From contig NZ_CP137338.1 in NCBI RefSeq assembly GCF_044923475.1, forward strand, positions 3,348,001 to 3,412,000: a stretch of 64,000 nucleotides of DNA. Direction: 5' to 3'. Below the pieces are notes generated by a model. It saw only the letters and a list, made by a program, of their open reading frames with translations. It had not been told where the DNA came from and made no database searches. The position numbers and the translations under genes were made by a program. Shown here piece after piece: positions 8,503 through 20,500 of this stretch. The first letter of the stretch is position 1. Each line of letters opens with the position of its first letter. The stretch is from JAAURS01 sp044923475. GTDB lineage: Bacteria; Cyanobacteriota; Cyanobacteriia; Thermosynechococcales; Thermosynechococcaceae.

Positions 8503-11500
8503 TCAAAGGGCTAAGGCTGACTTGCCCGCCAGCAGGTCATCCGTGAGGATTCCAAAGTCGTCGAACGACGTGACTCCACCGAGGCCGAGCAGTCCAAACC
8601 CGCCATCCGTCAGCACCCCGTTGTAGGTCGAGCTCAGGACCGTCTGGCCGTTCAGCGTCGCGCTGAGCGTCGTGCCCTTAATCGTCAGTCCTAGGGTAAA
8701 GTCTGACGAGGTATTCAGGCTATTGCTCGAATACGCAGCATCGATAACAATCCCTTTCTTCGTCGCGTGCCCGATAACAATCTGCTTGGTCAGCGGATTC
8801 ATCGTCACGAACTTATAGTCGTTTGGCGAGTAATAGTCAAAGACGAAACCACCTTGCCCTGTCGTGCTGAACTTGCCGCTCAACTGGAGCAGGGCGTTGG
8901 AGCCGACCGATAAGTTGACGAGATCGATCGCGGGCGTGCTGCCGTTAGCCGTTAGACTGTAGCGGCCAGCCTGGGCGTTCAACACCCCCGTTCGAGGGGC
9001 CTCAAATAGGGTGTCAACCGTTGGGGCGCTGCTAAAATCGACCGTTTTATTGAGCGTGACCGTCGGGGGTACCTGTTGGACCGCCACGTTATCGATCGCG
9101 GCTAGAGCGTTGCTCGCACCCAAACCGACCATGCCAGCATTGAGTCCTTTCGAGAAGCCATCGGCATCGACGCGGGCGGCAAACGTATAGGTGAGTTGCG
9201 TCTGGTTGTTAACCTTCAGCGCGACTGCGCTGCCGTTCAGCGTCAGGAAGAGATTGTAGTCCGTATCGGCCTTCAAAGCACCCGTGAAGGGTTGCTGTGC
9301 TACAACCTTCCAACCTTGAGCGTCGCGCTGGCCGATCTCTAGCTTGTTGGTCGAGACATTGATGCCTGCAAACTTAAAGTCGGTAGGACTTTGGTAATCG
9401 AAGATCAGGTAAGCGTTTGCTTTATACCCGCCCGTCGGTTTCACAGCGCGGACGGTAGCGGTCATCTCAAAATAGTTGGGGATGTACCGATCCACGTAGA
9501 AAACGCTGACGGCGTCGCCGCCCGCTACAGTCGGTGCGACTTGGTAACGACTTCCCGTGACGCTCCAGGTGCCGCTATCAGCGGCGAAGCCCTGGGCCTG
9601 TCCGTCGTTAAAGTTGGCACTGCGCAGCACGTCGCGCTTGCCGCCAGGGATGTTTCCGGCTTGCGGATCGGCTGGCGCGCCGGTTTGATCCTGCCAAGCA
9701 AAGTCTTTCTGCAACACCAATCCGAGTTCGCCTGCGGGTTCGCCGTTCCGAAGCGGATCGGCTCCGGTATCTCTGGCTTGGGTCTGGTCGGCACCGTCTG
9801 CTTTTGACAGAGCATACAGGAATTCCGATAGCTGGGGTTGCAGCGTGCGGCTCACCGTGGCCATACCGAAGGGGGCAAAGGGCACCAGGTAACTGTTGTA
9901 TTCGCCGACCCAGTCGATCAGGCGATCGCCACCAGTATTCGCGATCAGCACGTCGCGTCCGGCACCGCCATAGGCCCGATCTTCGTAAGTCGGATGGGTA
10001 TCGGGTGCGTCGTTCTTGTTGCTGTTGGTCGTCTGGTCGTCGTCGGCATTCATCAGGTCGTTCCCCCATCCGCCGTACTGATTGTCGCGACCCGTGCCGC
10101 CGACCAACCAATCATTGCCCAAGTCGCCGAAGATGGCGTCGTTCCCGTCATCGCGAACGGGTCCGTAGGTCGCGGTTTGCTGGCCGGTTGCCTTGGGCAC
10201 CGTACCGCCCGGACGGAGCACCCCTTCATCTTTATTAAAGTTGAGTAAGAACTCGTAAGCCGGACCTTGGGCGGCAGATTTCCAGAGATTGCCGCTGTCA
10301 TCGATCTGAATCTTCCGCAGCGGGTCGTACTCGTCATAGAGCCGGAACTCGCCCGCCCGGAAGCGGTTGTTGAGATGCTGCCCGTCAATGTCTTCAGGGT
10401 TAAACGCCAAGACGTTACCTGGGTTTTGTTGCCCGATCGGAGTGACGAGCAGCGGGGTGGCGATACCCACTGCGGCATAGCCCAGATCGAGCAATCCGGT
10501 GGGATTGCCGCTGGCATCGTAGATCGGGACGTAGGCGATCGCGAGCGCCTCCGCACCTGAAATGGCATCGTCGCCAGAACCGCCGTGCAGGAAGTCGCTG
10601 CCCAGACCGCCAAAGATAATGTCATCGGCAAACGGCAGGTTGCTCGCGTTATCGGGAAACTCGTCGTCGGTCGCATTCCAGGTCTTATCGAAACTGAACG
10701 GTACGAGTTCGACGGTCTTCTTCAGCTCTCCGGTGATGTTGATGGTGGCAAACTGGATCTGTCCGGGCGTGCTGATGGTTTGCTGAACGGTCGCGGCAAG
10801 ACCGTACAGGGGTTCTGCTGTCCCGTTGCGGCTGGTGGAAATCAGGCCGTCATCGCCGTTGATGCCGTCCTGCCCCGTGCCGCCAGAGATCCAGTCGTTC
10901 CCGTAGCCGCCGATGATGTCGTCATCCTGCCCTTCGCCGAAGATGACATCGCTACCCGTCATGCCAAAAATCGTATCGTCGCCGGATTCGCCGTGAATCA
11001 GGTCGGCCAAGCCGTTATCGGCAGGTTGGCCGATTGGCGTCGCCTGACCGTTCGCGTTGTAACCGCCACCCGCGTAATCGCCGCCGCCCAGGGTGTAGTC
11101 GAGCTGCTGCATCGCGCGGGGAACGATCTTTAGCGGTCCGTAGTTGTCGTAGGCAAAGGTTCTAAATAGGTCGGTCGGAGCGGTGGGATTGGTGCCGCTC
11201 GCCCCGCCTTGAACCAATCGATAGACATTGGCGTTATCGCCCATGATGTAGTCGGCATCGCGGGCGTGGCCGGTTGCGGAAGTCGCGATCGCACCATTCG
11301 CATCCAAGGTGGCGTCGCCGATGTCATTGCGAGAAATATCGATTCCGGCACCGCCAAAGATGACATCCGCGCCGTCTGGCCGCAATGCTTCATCGGTCAG
11401 CCCAAACAAGGCGGAACTGCCGCCAATCATGTCATCTTGGCCCAGACCGCCGTACATGAGGTCGCTGCCGCCGTTGCCTTCCAGGTAGTCGTCGGCATCC

Positions 11501-14500
11501 GTAACCGCTTCGGGGATGTTGAAGTACAGGGTTTGGTCGGTATCGGGGTTGTTACCACTATCGGTAAAGTCGATCTGCCGAGTCACAGTGGCTGCATTGG
11601 CATCGTCAGCCCCGACGAATCCATCGCCCTGCAGGAGGTCGTCGCCCAACTGGCCGAACAGGGTGTCGCGATCGGCACCGCCAGCCATCACGTCGTTGCC
11701 GAATCGACCCAACGGGTTAGCTTGCACGGCATCGGAATGGTCGAGCAGCGTCATGTCGCGGCCTACGACATCGTCTGGGTCGCTTTGGGCGGAATTGCCC
11801 GTATTGGCACCCATCGTATCTCCAGTGGTGGTATAGAGGGTTCCTGCCGTCAGCGATCGGAAACGCGGGTTGAGGTCGTCGCCGCGCCGCCAGAGGGTCG
11901 CGTTGTCGCCCGCCATCGCATCGTTACCCGTGCCGCCATCCATCAGGTCGTTGACGGGTGGGTTGAGGGTGGCGTCGATCGCCGGAGCCGTCAGCTCGTC
12001 CGCACCGCCGGAAACGTTGTGGCCGCCGACCATATCGTCATCGCCGGAGCCGCCGAACATGCGATCGTCGCCTTGCTGGCCCAGCATGATGTCTGCGCCT
12101 TCTTCGCCCCAGAGGCGATCGCCTTCACCGCCAGCCGTATCGCCAATATCGGTGGCAAAGAAGTTGCGGGAATTGACGGTGCTGAGCGTGCTGAACTGCG
12201 GGTACAGGCGACCGTGGTCGCCAAACATCAGGTCGTTGCCGTGGTCGCTCTGGATGCCATCCGTCTCGCTGCCAGTGTCGCCGTAGAGGTCGTCGGCATC
12301 GGTGCCGCCGAAGATGACATCGCTGCCGTTATCGCCGTAGACGAGGTCGCGACCGCCGTTATTCGGCTGTTCGGTGGCGATTAGATCGAGGGTGTCGAGA
12401 TTCATATCGCGCAATGCGAATCCCTCTGCGAGCGTTGCGTTGACCGCCGCAACGTCGATTCCCGCGACATCGCCGAGTCGTCCGGTCGACAGCCATTCGA
12501 GGGCACCGTTGTCGCCAAGGATAGTGTCGTTGCCGTCGTTGCCATTCGTGGTGCTGTTCGGAGTTTGGAGATCGCCGTAGAGCCAATCGCCGCGTACGCC
12601 GCCCAAGATCCTGTCACTGCCAGCATTACCCGAGATCGTATCGCGACCGCCGGTGTTGTCAGCGGCATCGTTTTCGTCGGTACTGCTCAGCCGCGCCACC
12701 GCGCCACCGCGAACGACGAGGCGATCGGTGCCGTTGCTGGTGGCATCCAACGCCGGATTCGCGAGGAGAATCAGCCCGTTGTCGCCCAGCAACAGGTCGG
12801 CACCGTCCTGCGCGCCGCCGCTGGCCGACTCGTCGTCGCCGTAGATCGAATCGCCCGCTGTGCCGCCCATCGCCACGTCAGAGCCAGCATTGCCGCGAAT
12901 GGTATCCACCGCGCCGCGACCATCGGTCTTGGATTCGATCCGATCGAGCGTGGCTAGGTTGGCAGGCGACGCGCCAGTCAGCGTCAGATTCAGGTCGAGG
13001 TCGAGCGTGAAGTCCACCAGCCCGTTGTCGCCCAGCAGGATGTCATCGCCGTCAGACGCACTTGCGATCGCCGCGTCTCCCCAAATGTCGTCGCCACCGA
13101 CCCCGCCCATAGCGATGTCGATGCCGGAGTTGCCTTCAATGTCGTCATCGCCGCCCGTGGCATCGAGCGTGTCGGTCGCGAACACGCGTGCCAGCGTCCC
13201 GTGCTGGAGGTAGTCCACCTGGCCGTTGTCGCCCAGAAGGATGTCGCTGTCAGCTGCAAGCGGACCTACGATGCCGTTGAGTTCGGCATCGCCGTACAGG
13301 AAGTCGCCTTTGCCGCCGCCGATCGCGACGTCGTTACCGTCGCCTCCTGAGAGTCGATCGATGCCCGTAAATGGAATATCGCCGCCAGCGAGGTCGGTGC
13401 TCTTCACGGTCTGGAGCGCGAACAGCTCGCCCTTACCGAAGACATAGGCCGGATCGGAGGGGTCGATGAAAGAGAGGTCAAAGTCGATCTGGCCGCGATC
13501 GCCCAGCAGCACATCGTTACCGAGACCGCCGATGCCATCGTCATCCCCCGGCCCGCCGATCGGGATATCGTCGTCTTGGCGTCCGTCCAGTTTGTCGTTA
13601 CCGCCCTGGGAGGGATCGGTCTCGTTGGAGACGATCTGCTTGGGAGCGGCGACGTAAACGTCGGCCACCTTGGCGTTGGGCGTGACGGTCACCAGCGTGA
13701 CGGCCTGCGTCATCTGGATGTGGTCGCCCGCCACGACGTCGCGGCTGTCACCGTCCTCGGGGTTGTAGCTATCGTCGCCATTGACAAAATCGCCCCCCTT
13801 ACCGCCAATCAACACGTCGCGTCCCGTGCTGCCGAACATCTGGTCGTCGCCACCAAAGTCCTTGTCTACCGAGCTGATGTCGGTTGCAAAGGCCCTGCCA
13901 GCCGGTGCGGAATAGGTCAATAGCACGCGACCGCGATCGCCGAAGGCGATGTCGTCGCCGCTGCCGGTTTTAATGAGGTCTTCGACGGACTGGCCGATCG
14001 CCCCTGCGCCAACTTGCAGTCCCAGACCGCCGCCACCAAAGACGATGTCATTATCTTGCCCCGCGTCGATCCGATCGTCGCCATCTCCGGCTTCGGTATT
14101 CGATTCCAGGCGTTTGAAGTCCTGCGTTGCCGCAGTGTAGGTCTCGCCGCCCGGCAGCCCGTCTAAATCGTCGCCGCTCTCCCAAACCTCGATCTCGCCG
14201 CTGTCGCCAAAGATGACGTCCGCGCCGACGTCGCCGGAAATCGAGTCATTACCGGCGTTGCCCAGCAAGATGTCGTTTTCCTTGCCCCCGGCGATACTGT
14301 CATCGCCGCCGTTGCCGAAAACGATGTCGCTGTCGTTACCCGCGAAGATCGTGTCGTTTCCGTCGCTGCCGCCGTGGGGCGTCCCTCGACTGAATCGATC
14401 GCCCTCGGACCAAGTCAAGGGATTGTTATCGTCCTCTAGGTCGACGCGGACGTTGTCCCCGCGAATGAGGTCGTTGCCCGCCTCGCCGTAGATCGCGTCG

Positions 14501-17500
14501 TTGCCCGCACCGCCGCTCAAATTGTCAGCACCAAAGTTGCCGAAGGCGGGGAGTACCAAGACGGGCTTGCCACCGTCGAGCTGAAGGTCGAAATTGGCAT
14601 CGAGTTTAAAGGTGGAATCGCCCCAGATCCAATCATCCGCGCCGTTGCCCTGGATTTCGTCCGACCCCGCACCGCCGCTGATGTAGTCATTTCCTTCCGA
14701 AACGGCAGCGGCAAAGAGGGGTTCGTCCCCGTCGATCGCCAGATCGAGCTTGCAGTCCGTAGATGTAAAGTCGAGGTCGCCCCAGAGGCGATCGTTGCCA
14801 GCGTCGCCCATCAGCACGTCGGCGTCGCCACCCCCTGCGATCAGATCGATGCCGTCACCGCCGAGCGCCGTATCCGCGCCCAATCCACCCGAGATGGCGT
14901 CGTCGCCTGCCTCGCCGAACAACAGGTCGTCGTCGGCCTGACCGGCGATCGCGTCATTGCCCGCGCCGCCGTACGCGGTGTCGTTGCCATCGCCGCCTTC
15001 CAGGCAGTCGTTACCGGCGCCGCCTTCCAGGGCATCGTTACCGGCCCCTCCGATCAAACGGTCTTCGCCAGTATCTCCAACAAGGGTGTCATCGCCCGCG
15101 CCGCCTTGAAGGGTATCCGCGCCCGCACCGCCTTCCAACTCGACGCGCACCGCTCCGTTGGAGGCATCGGAGACGACCTTAATGCTGTCGTTGCCCTGTC
15201 CGGCAAAGCCGAGGATGAGGTCGAAGCCGCCGTCGCGCTCGAACGTCTGCCATTCGCCCCATTCGTCGAAGTCAGGTCCCCTCCCCCGCACTCTGATCTC
15301 GGTACTGCTGACGATATCGATCTCGAATTCTTCGTTTCCGTCTGCGGGGTCGTCAGCTCCATTGTTGGTGTAGATCCGATCTGCGGCAAACTCGCCGACA
15401 TTCAAGCGCAGCGTTCCGTTTTCCATATCGGTGGCCAGCACGGGATCTTGCGGCACCGAATACTGTTCTTCGTACAGCGGGATAGAGGGTCCAAACTGAA
15501 AATCCTTGCGCCAGAGGCCAAAGAGGGCCTCAATATAGGCGAACAGCTTCACTTCAATCAGAGCGTTGACATCGAAGAGACCCAATGGAGCAAGGGGACC
15601 TAACTCTTCGAACCCATTGACCAGATTGGCGATAATCTCATCGAGGCGAACGCGGAAGTCCCCATCCGGGTCGGACAGGTCGAACCCGACGGACGCGAAA
15701 ATACCTCCGCCAACACCAGCCGACGCCACCACCAAATTCAGTTCGGCGGCGGCTGTAATCTCGCCAGTGACCAGCACTTCCGGCACGTCGATACCCGTAA
15801 AGCCGCCAAAGGGGTTGTCGTCATAGACGAAGAATCCCTGCACCAGATCTAGCGGGTTCTGACCGCCGTTGATGAAGCGCAAGATCCCCTCGGTGTCGTA
15901 GCCGAAAGCCAGATCGATAATGGCATTGATACCGCCTGCGAAACGGGCACCCAGGCCATCCCAGATCGGGACGTAGATAGAGAAATCGAAGCCGAATTCC
16001 AGGGGTGGTAGGTCGTAGGACACCAGCGTCATGTTGCGACCGAAGAATAGACCCAAAACTTCCTCAAAGTTTTCGAGGAACGGGAACGAGAAGCCGCCCT
16101 GAGGCCCGCCAACCGCGCCCGACAGGCCGGGGATTGCACCCGGATTGAATCCATCGGCGATAAAGTCCAGCACGTCTACTAGTTCCTGGGGTACCTCGAT
16201 GCCGAAGCTATCTTTCAAGGCGGTCAAGACAGTCCCCAAGGCCTGACTCGGATCGGTCAGCGCGCCGACTTGGTTGGGATCTGTCAGATCCAGACCGCTC
16301 GTGCCGCCGAAGCTCAGGGTGTCGGCAAAGATCGTGACGAAACCGTTGTTCCCTTCCGCAACAGTCGACGCAAAGTCGACCACCTGATCGAGGAGTTCTA
16401 GCGCCGTCACTAATCCGGGGTTGACGAGGCCAAAGGTGGCTGCCACGTCGAGGAGCGAGGTCGGCCCTAAGAGGTCGGAGAGCACTGGAATCGGGTTGGT
16501 GAGAATGTCCAAGATCGGGTCGATCGGCTCCAGCACTTCGTAGAGGTCGTTGACGAACGGACCGATAGTGTCGCCGAGGAAGGAGCCGATATCCAATCGG
16601 ATGTTGCCCAGCGACAGCAGTGGAAGTTCGGGGTGGTCGGCATCGATACCGATTGGGTTGCCACCGACCGTGGTATCGCCAAAGCCCCAGGCAAAGTCGA
16701 AGTCGGCCAGAATTTTAGGCAGCCCGATTCCATCGGCGAGTTTTTCAGAGACCCCCAATTTGAACAGAAAGTCGAGGTCGACCTCGGCACCGAAGGTCAC
16801 GTCGAAGTCCAGATCGAGCAGATCGCCAAAGCCGATGCGGCCCTGGTCGGTGCCGAGCAGATCCACCGCGAATGCCGCGCTCAGATCGTCGTTCGAGCGA
16901 ATATCGTCGCTCGGGTCGGCATTGCCTTTGTCGTCGATGAGATTGTTGTTTTCAGCGGTCAGTTGGAGGAAAAACAGTTGTGCGTCGATCTGCTTGGGCA
17001 AGTTGACGGTGATGCTGCCGGAAAGGTCGGACTCGCCGTCTGGGTTGACCTCGAAGAAGAAGCCGTCGCTCAGGCTGACGCCGATGCCGAAGGTGAGGTC
17101 GGCGGAGATGTTCACCGTAACCGGATCGGTGATTTCCAGTTGGAAGACCTCGAGGTTGAGGTTGACGTCGTCGGGCTGGATACTGAAGTCGACGCCCAAA
17201 TCGAGGGTGAAGGAGAAGCCGTCGGCGGCGAAGACGTCGGAACCTAGATCGTCAAAGTAGCCCGGTGCGGAACTCACAGCGGCATCGAAGTCGTAGAGCC
17301 CGATCGTATTGCCAGCCGCGTCGAACAGGTTGAGTTTGACGGAACTGCCCAGGAAGTCCAGCGTCTGAAGGGCTGTTTGGATGACCTGACCGATGTCGCG
17401 GAAGATATTGGAAATCAGCTCGGGGGCTGCCTCGACGATCGCCGTTAGTTTGGGGATGATTTCGTCGCGGATTCGATCGATGAAGGCTCCAGCATCCTCC

Positions 17501-20500
17501 AGCGCATCGCCCACCAGCGGTAGGTCGGAGAGCGCCGCTGCCCCAAAAACCTCGCCGGTAATCAGGTCGCCGAGGGTGCCCAGCACCGTGTCAGCTCCAG
17601 CCAGGAAGAGCTCGATCGTGTCCAGCAGGCCGAGGTCGCTCAGGTCGATTTGCGAAAAATCGGGGATTGAATTCAGCGCGTAGCTGACGCCATCTGCACT
17701 AAAGGGGTCGGTGACTTGGGCCGTGAAATCGAGGTTGCCGATAAAGTTGGACGAAGTGGGGAACGACACGGGCAACACGGCTGCCACCCCGAGGTTCACG
17801 TCGACGTTGTCCGTATTGAAGATCGCGGACGCATTGCTGGCGTCGAAGAAGTCGGACAGGGTGATGTAGCCGTCGCCCGCAATTCCCACGTCGGGTAGCG
17901 CGATCGAGATCGACGCTGGCGCGTTATTTCCCAATACGCCATCCGCGTTGAGAACGGCACCGCCATTGCTTACAAACAGGCCCAAGGGACCCAGCGCGCC
18001 CGTAAAGGTCACGTTTTGGGCCGACGCGAAGGCTTCGATCGCCAAGTGCGTGTAACCGTCGATGTTTTCCGCATCGCTGTCGGCGACGACGAGGAAAATT
18101 TGGTCGAATACATCATCGGCGACGTGAACCGGATCGTCCAAGACGGCTGAAAGACCGCCGACATCGACCCCAAAAACCAGCTCCGCGTCGATGCTAAAGG
18201 ACGCTCCCAAGTTGGCGTTGCCGTTCAGCTCGAGTCCGGGAACGGTAATGCCGGTCTCGTTTGCCAGCAAATCGACCATGTCGATCTCGACGGGAAGGAT
18301 ATCGGAGAAGTCGCGTTCGAAATCGATCTTGAAGGTCAGGATGCCAGGGCTGTTGGACTGGTATCCGATCTGGGCCAGCGGGCCGACAAATTGTTGGAGT
18401 CCTTCGTTCACCTTGTCGAGCAGTTCTTGCAGGCTCTTCGTCGGGTTCGCCGCAATATCCTCGACGGCTTGGGCGAAGTCATCGACAAAGGCAAGGGTCT
18501 CGGCGAGCGAGACGCCTAAGAGCGGCAGCGGCTCGTTGACGATGTCCAGATCCTGGACGTAAGCCTTCAGCCAGTTGGCGATCGCGCGTAGGGTTGCGAT
18601 CGCGTCATCGAAGCCGAAGTCGGCCAGATCGGCAAGGGAGCCGAGGTTGGCATCGACCGCCAACGTTTCCAGATGGGTGATATCGGGCAGATCGATTTGG
18701 ATGGAGGGAGAGACCACCTCTGCTAATTCTGAGGTCAGATCGTCGGCAACGCCGCCCGACCCGGCAACTGAGATATCGAGACCCTCCCAGCGGACAGAGG
18801 CAGAGCCGCGCAGGTCGATTTCTCGATCGCCCTCGGTGGGGCCCAAGCTCAGAATGTCACCGTCGCCGCCCGCGCCTTCCAGGACGTCGACAAGGCCGCC
18901 AGGACCGTCGAGGGGTTTACTGAATGCGTTGAAAATATCCTTGGTATAGATGCGCTCGCCACTGCCGAAATCGACTTCAACCGTGGCATCTAGGGCAGCC
19001 GTTGCCGTCCCGAGGTCGAGCGACACGAAACCGAAGTTGGCCTTACCGCTGGCACTGCCGTCCAACTCGAGGGATGCATCCAGAGACACGTCCTGCACGA
19101 AAGACTGGACGCCTTCGAAGGTGCGAGCCGAGATGCCTTCCTCCAGCCCCAATTCTTCGCGCGCCGTATCGTTGATGTTGGATAACTCGATCGCCTTGTA
19201 GGCCGGGTCGGTCACGGCAAAAACCAAGCGCGACCCTTTAAGGCCGATCGCCACCTTACCGGCAAGCGGTGCGACGATCGCGGCATTCAGCGCGTCGACT
19301 AAAGCTTGCAGCGTATTCGTTGCGGGTGGTGGGACGTCCACTGCAAGCTGGGTGACCGCGCCCCCCACCCCCGTGAGGTTGATGGTGAACTGGGCGTTAC
19401 CGCTGAGGGTATTTGTCAGCGAAGGCCCTACGCGATCTGCGGTGGCGTTATTCGCGATCCCGATGTTCTCGTTAGCGTCAATCCCGCCAATCTCGATCCG
19501 ATCTGCGAAGGCATACTGCAGCGACGTATCCAGTGCCGAAGCAGGTTGCGAGAACCGGATTCCCCACTGCCCCGTCCCCACCAATCGGCCTGTCGCATCT
19601 TCAACCAGAAACTCTGCTGCCGTGGCAATCAGGACGGAGCCGAGCTTCTGCTCTCCCGCCAGTACGGTCTCGGCCAAAGCCGCGTTGATGTCCCGAGCGG
19701 CGTTCGCGGCAATCTGAGCGGCGGAGAGTCCCGCACCGTTGTTTTCAGAAACATCGGCAGAGACGACAATCGGCCCGCTGTCGTTGGAACCTTGAACCAG
19801 TTTGACGGTAAAGGAGACATTCCCGAGATTGCCATCGACCGGAAGCGCATCAGCCTGTGAATCGAGTCCCACAGCGATCGACGAATCGCCCAAAATTTGC
19901 AGATTTGAAACGACCGAATCGTCCAGCAGACCTAGCTCGGCTTTGGCGATCGCGTTGGTACCGTCAATCCGCACAAACCGCCCTCCTGCGTTAATGCGAA
20001 TTTGATATCCGACCACCTCGTTGCCATCCAAACTGGCATAGCTGCCAGCGCCGAACTGGGCCTCGATCGCGCTATTCAATTGAGCGACGAGTTGCGGCAA
20101 TGCCTCGTTGTTCTGAGTGTTGGGGTTGTCGGCATTGGCGGCGGTCGTCGCGGCGAGCAGCGTGACTGTTTTGGTATTCGCTGGATTCGATGCATCGCCG
20201 ATCGTGAGACTGAAGCTGGCATCGCCGCTCAATCGACCGTCCGCTGGCAGGCGCGAGACGGAGGCGCGCTGTCCGTACTGGAAGCCCAAATCGGCAAGTA
20301 CCGCAACCGAAGCGCCAGTCGCTGGCTCGACGATCTGGAGATAGGGGAACGCTTGGCTGGCGATTTCCAGGCGACCCTGCGCGTTTCGGGTCACTACGAC
20401 CTCAGCATCAAATCCCTTGGCCGCGATCCCAGCGGCGATCGCAGTTTGCAGCGCCTCGGCCAATTTCCCGGCTGAAGCGCTATAGTCCCCAGCCGCAAGG

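Noticed and set aside
11209..12384. A 391-residue plus-strand open frame inside the giant gene
   Set aside because: It is the antisense of GGxGxD-repeat codons; its Val/Ala/Ile-rich sequence is the mirror of the RTX repeats, with no family resemblance. The same holds for the many other plus-strand frames between 9 and 23 kb.
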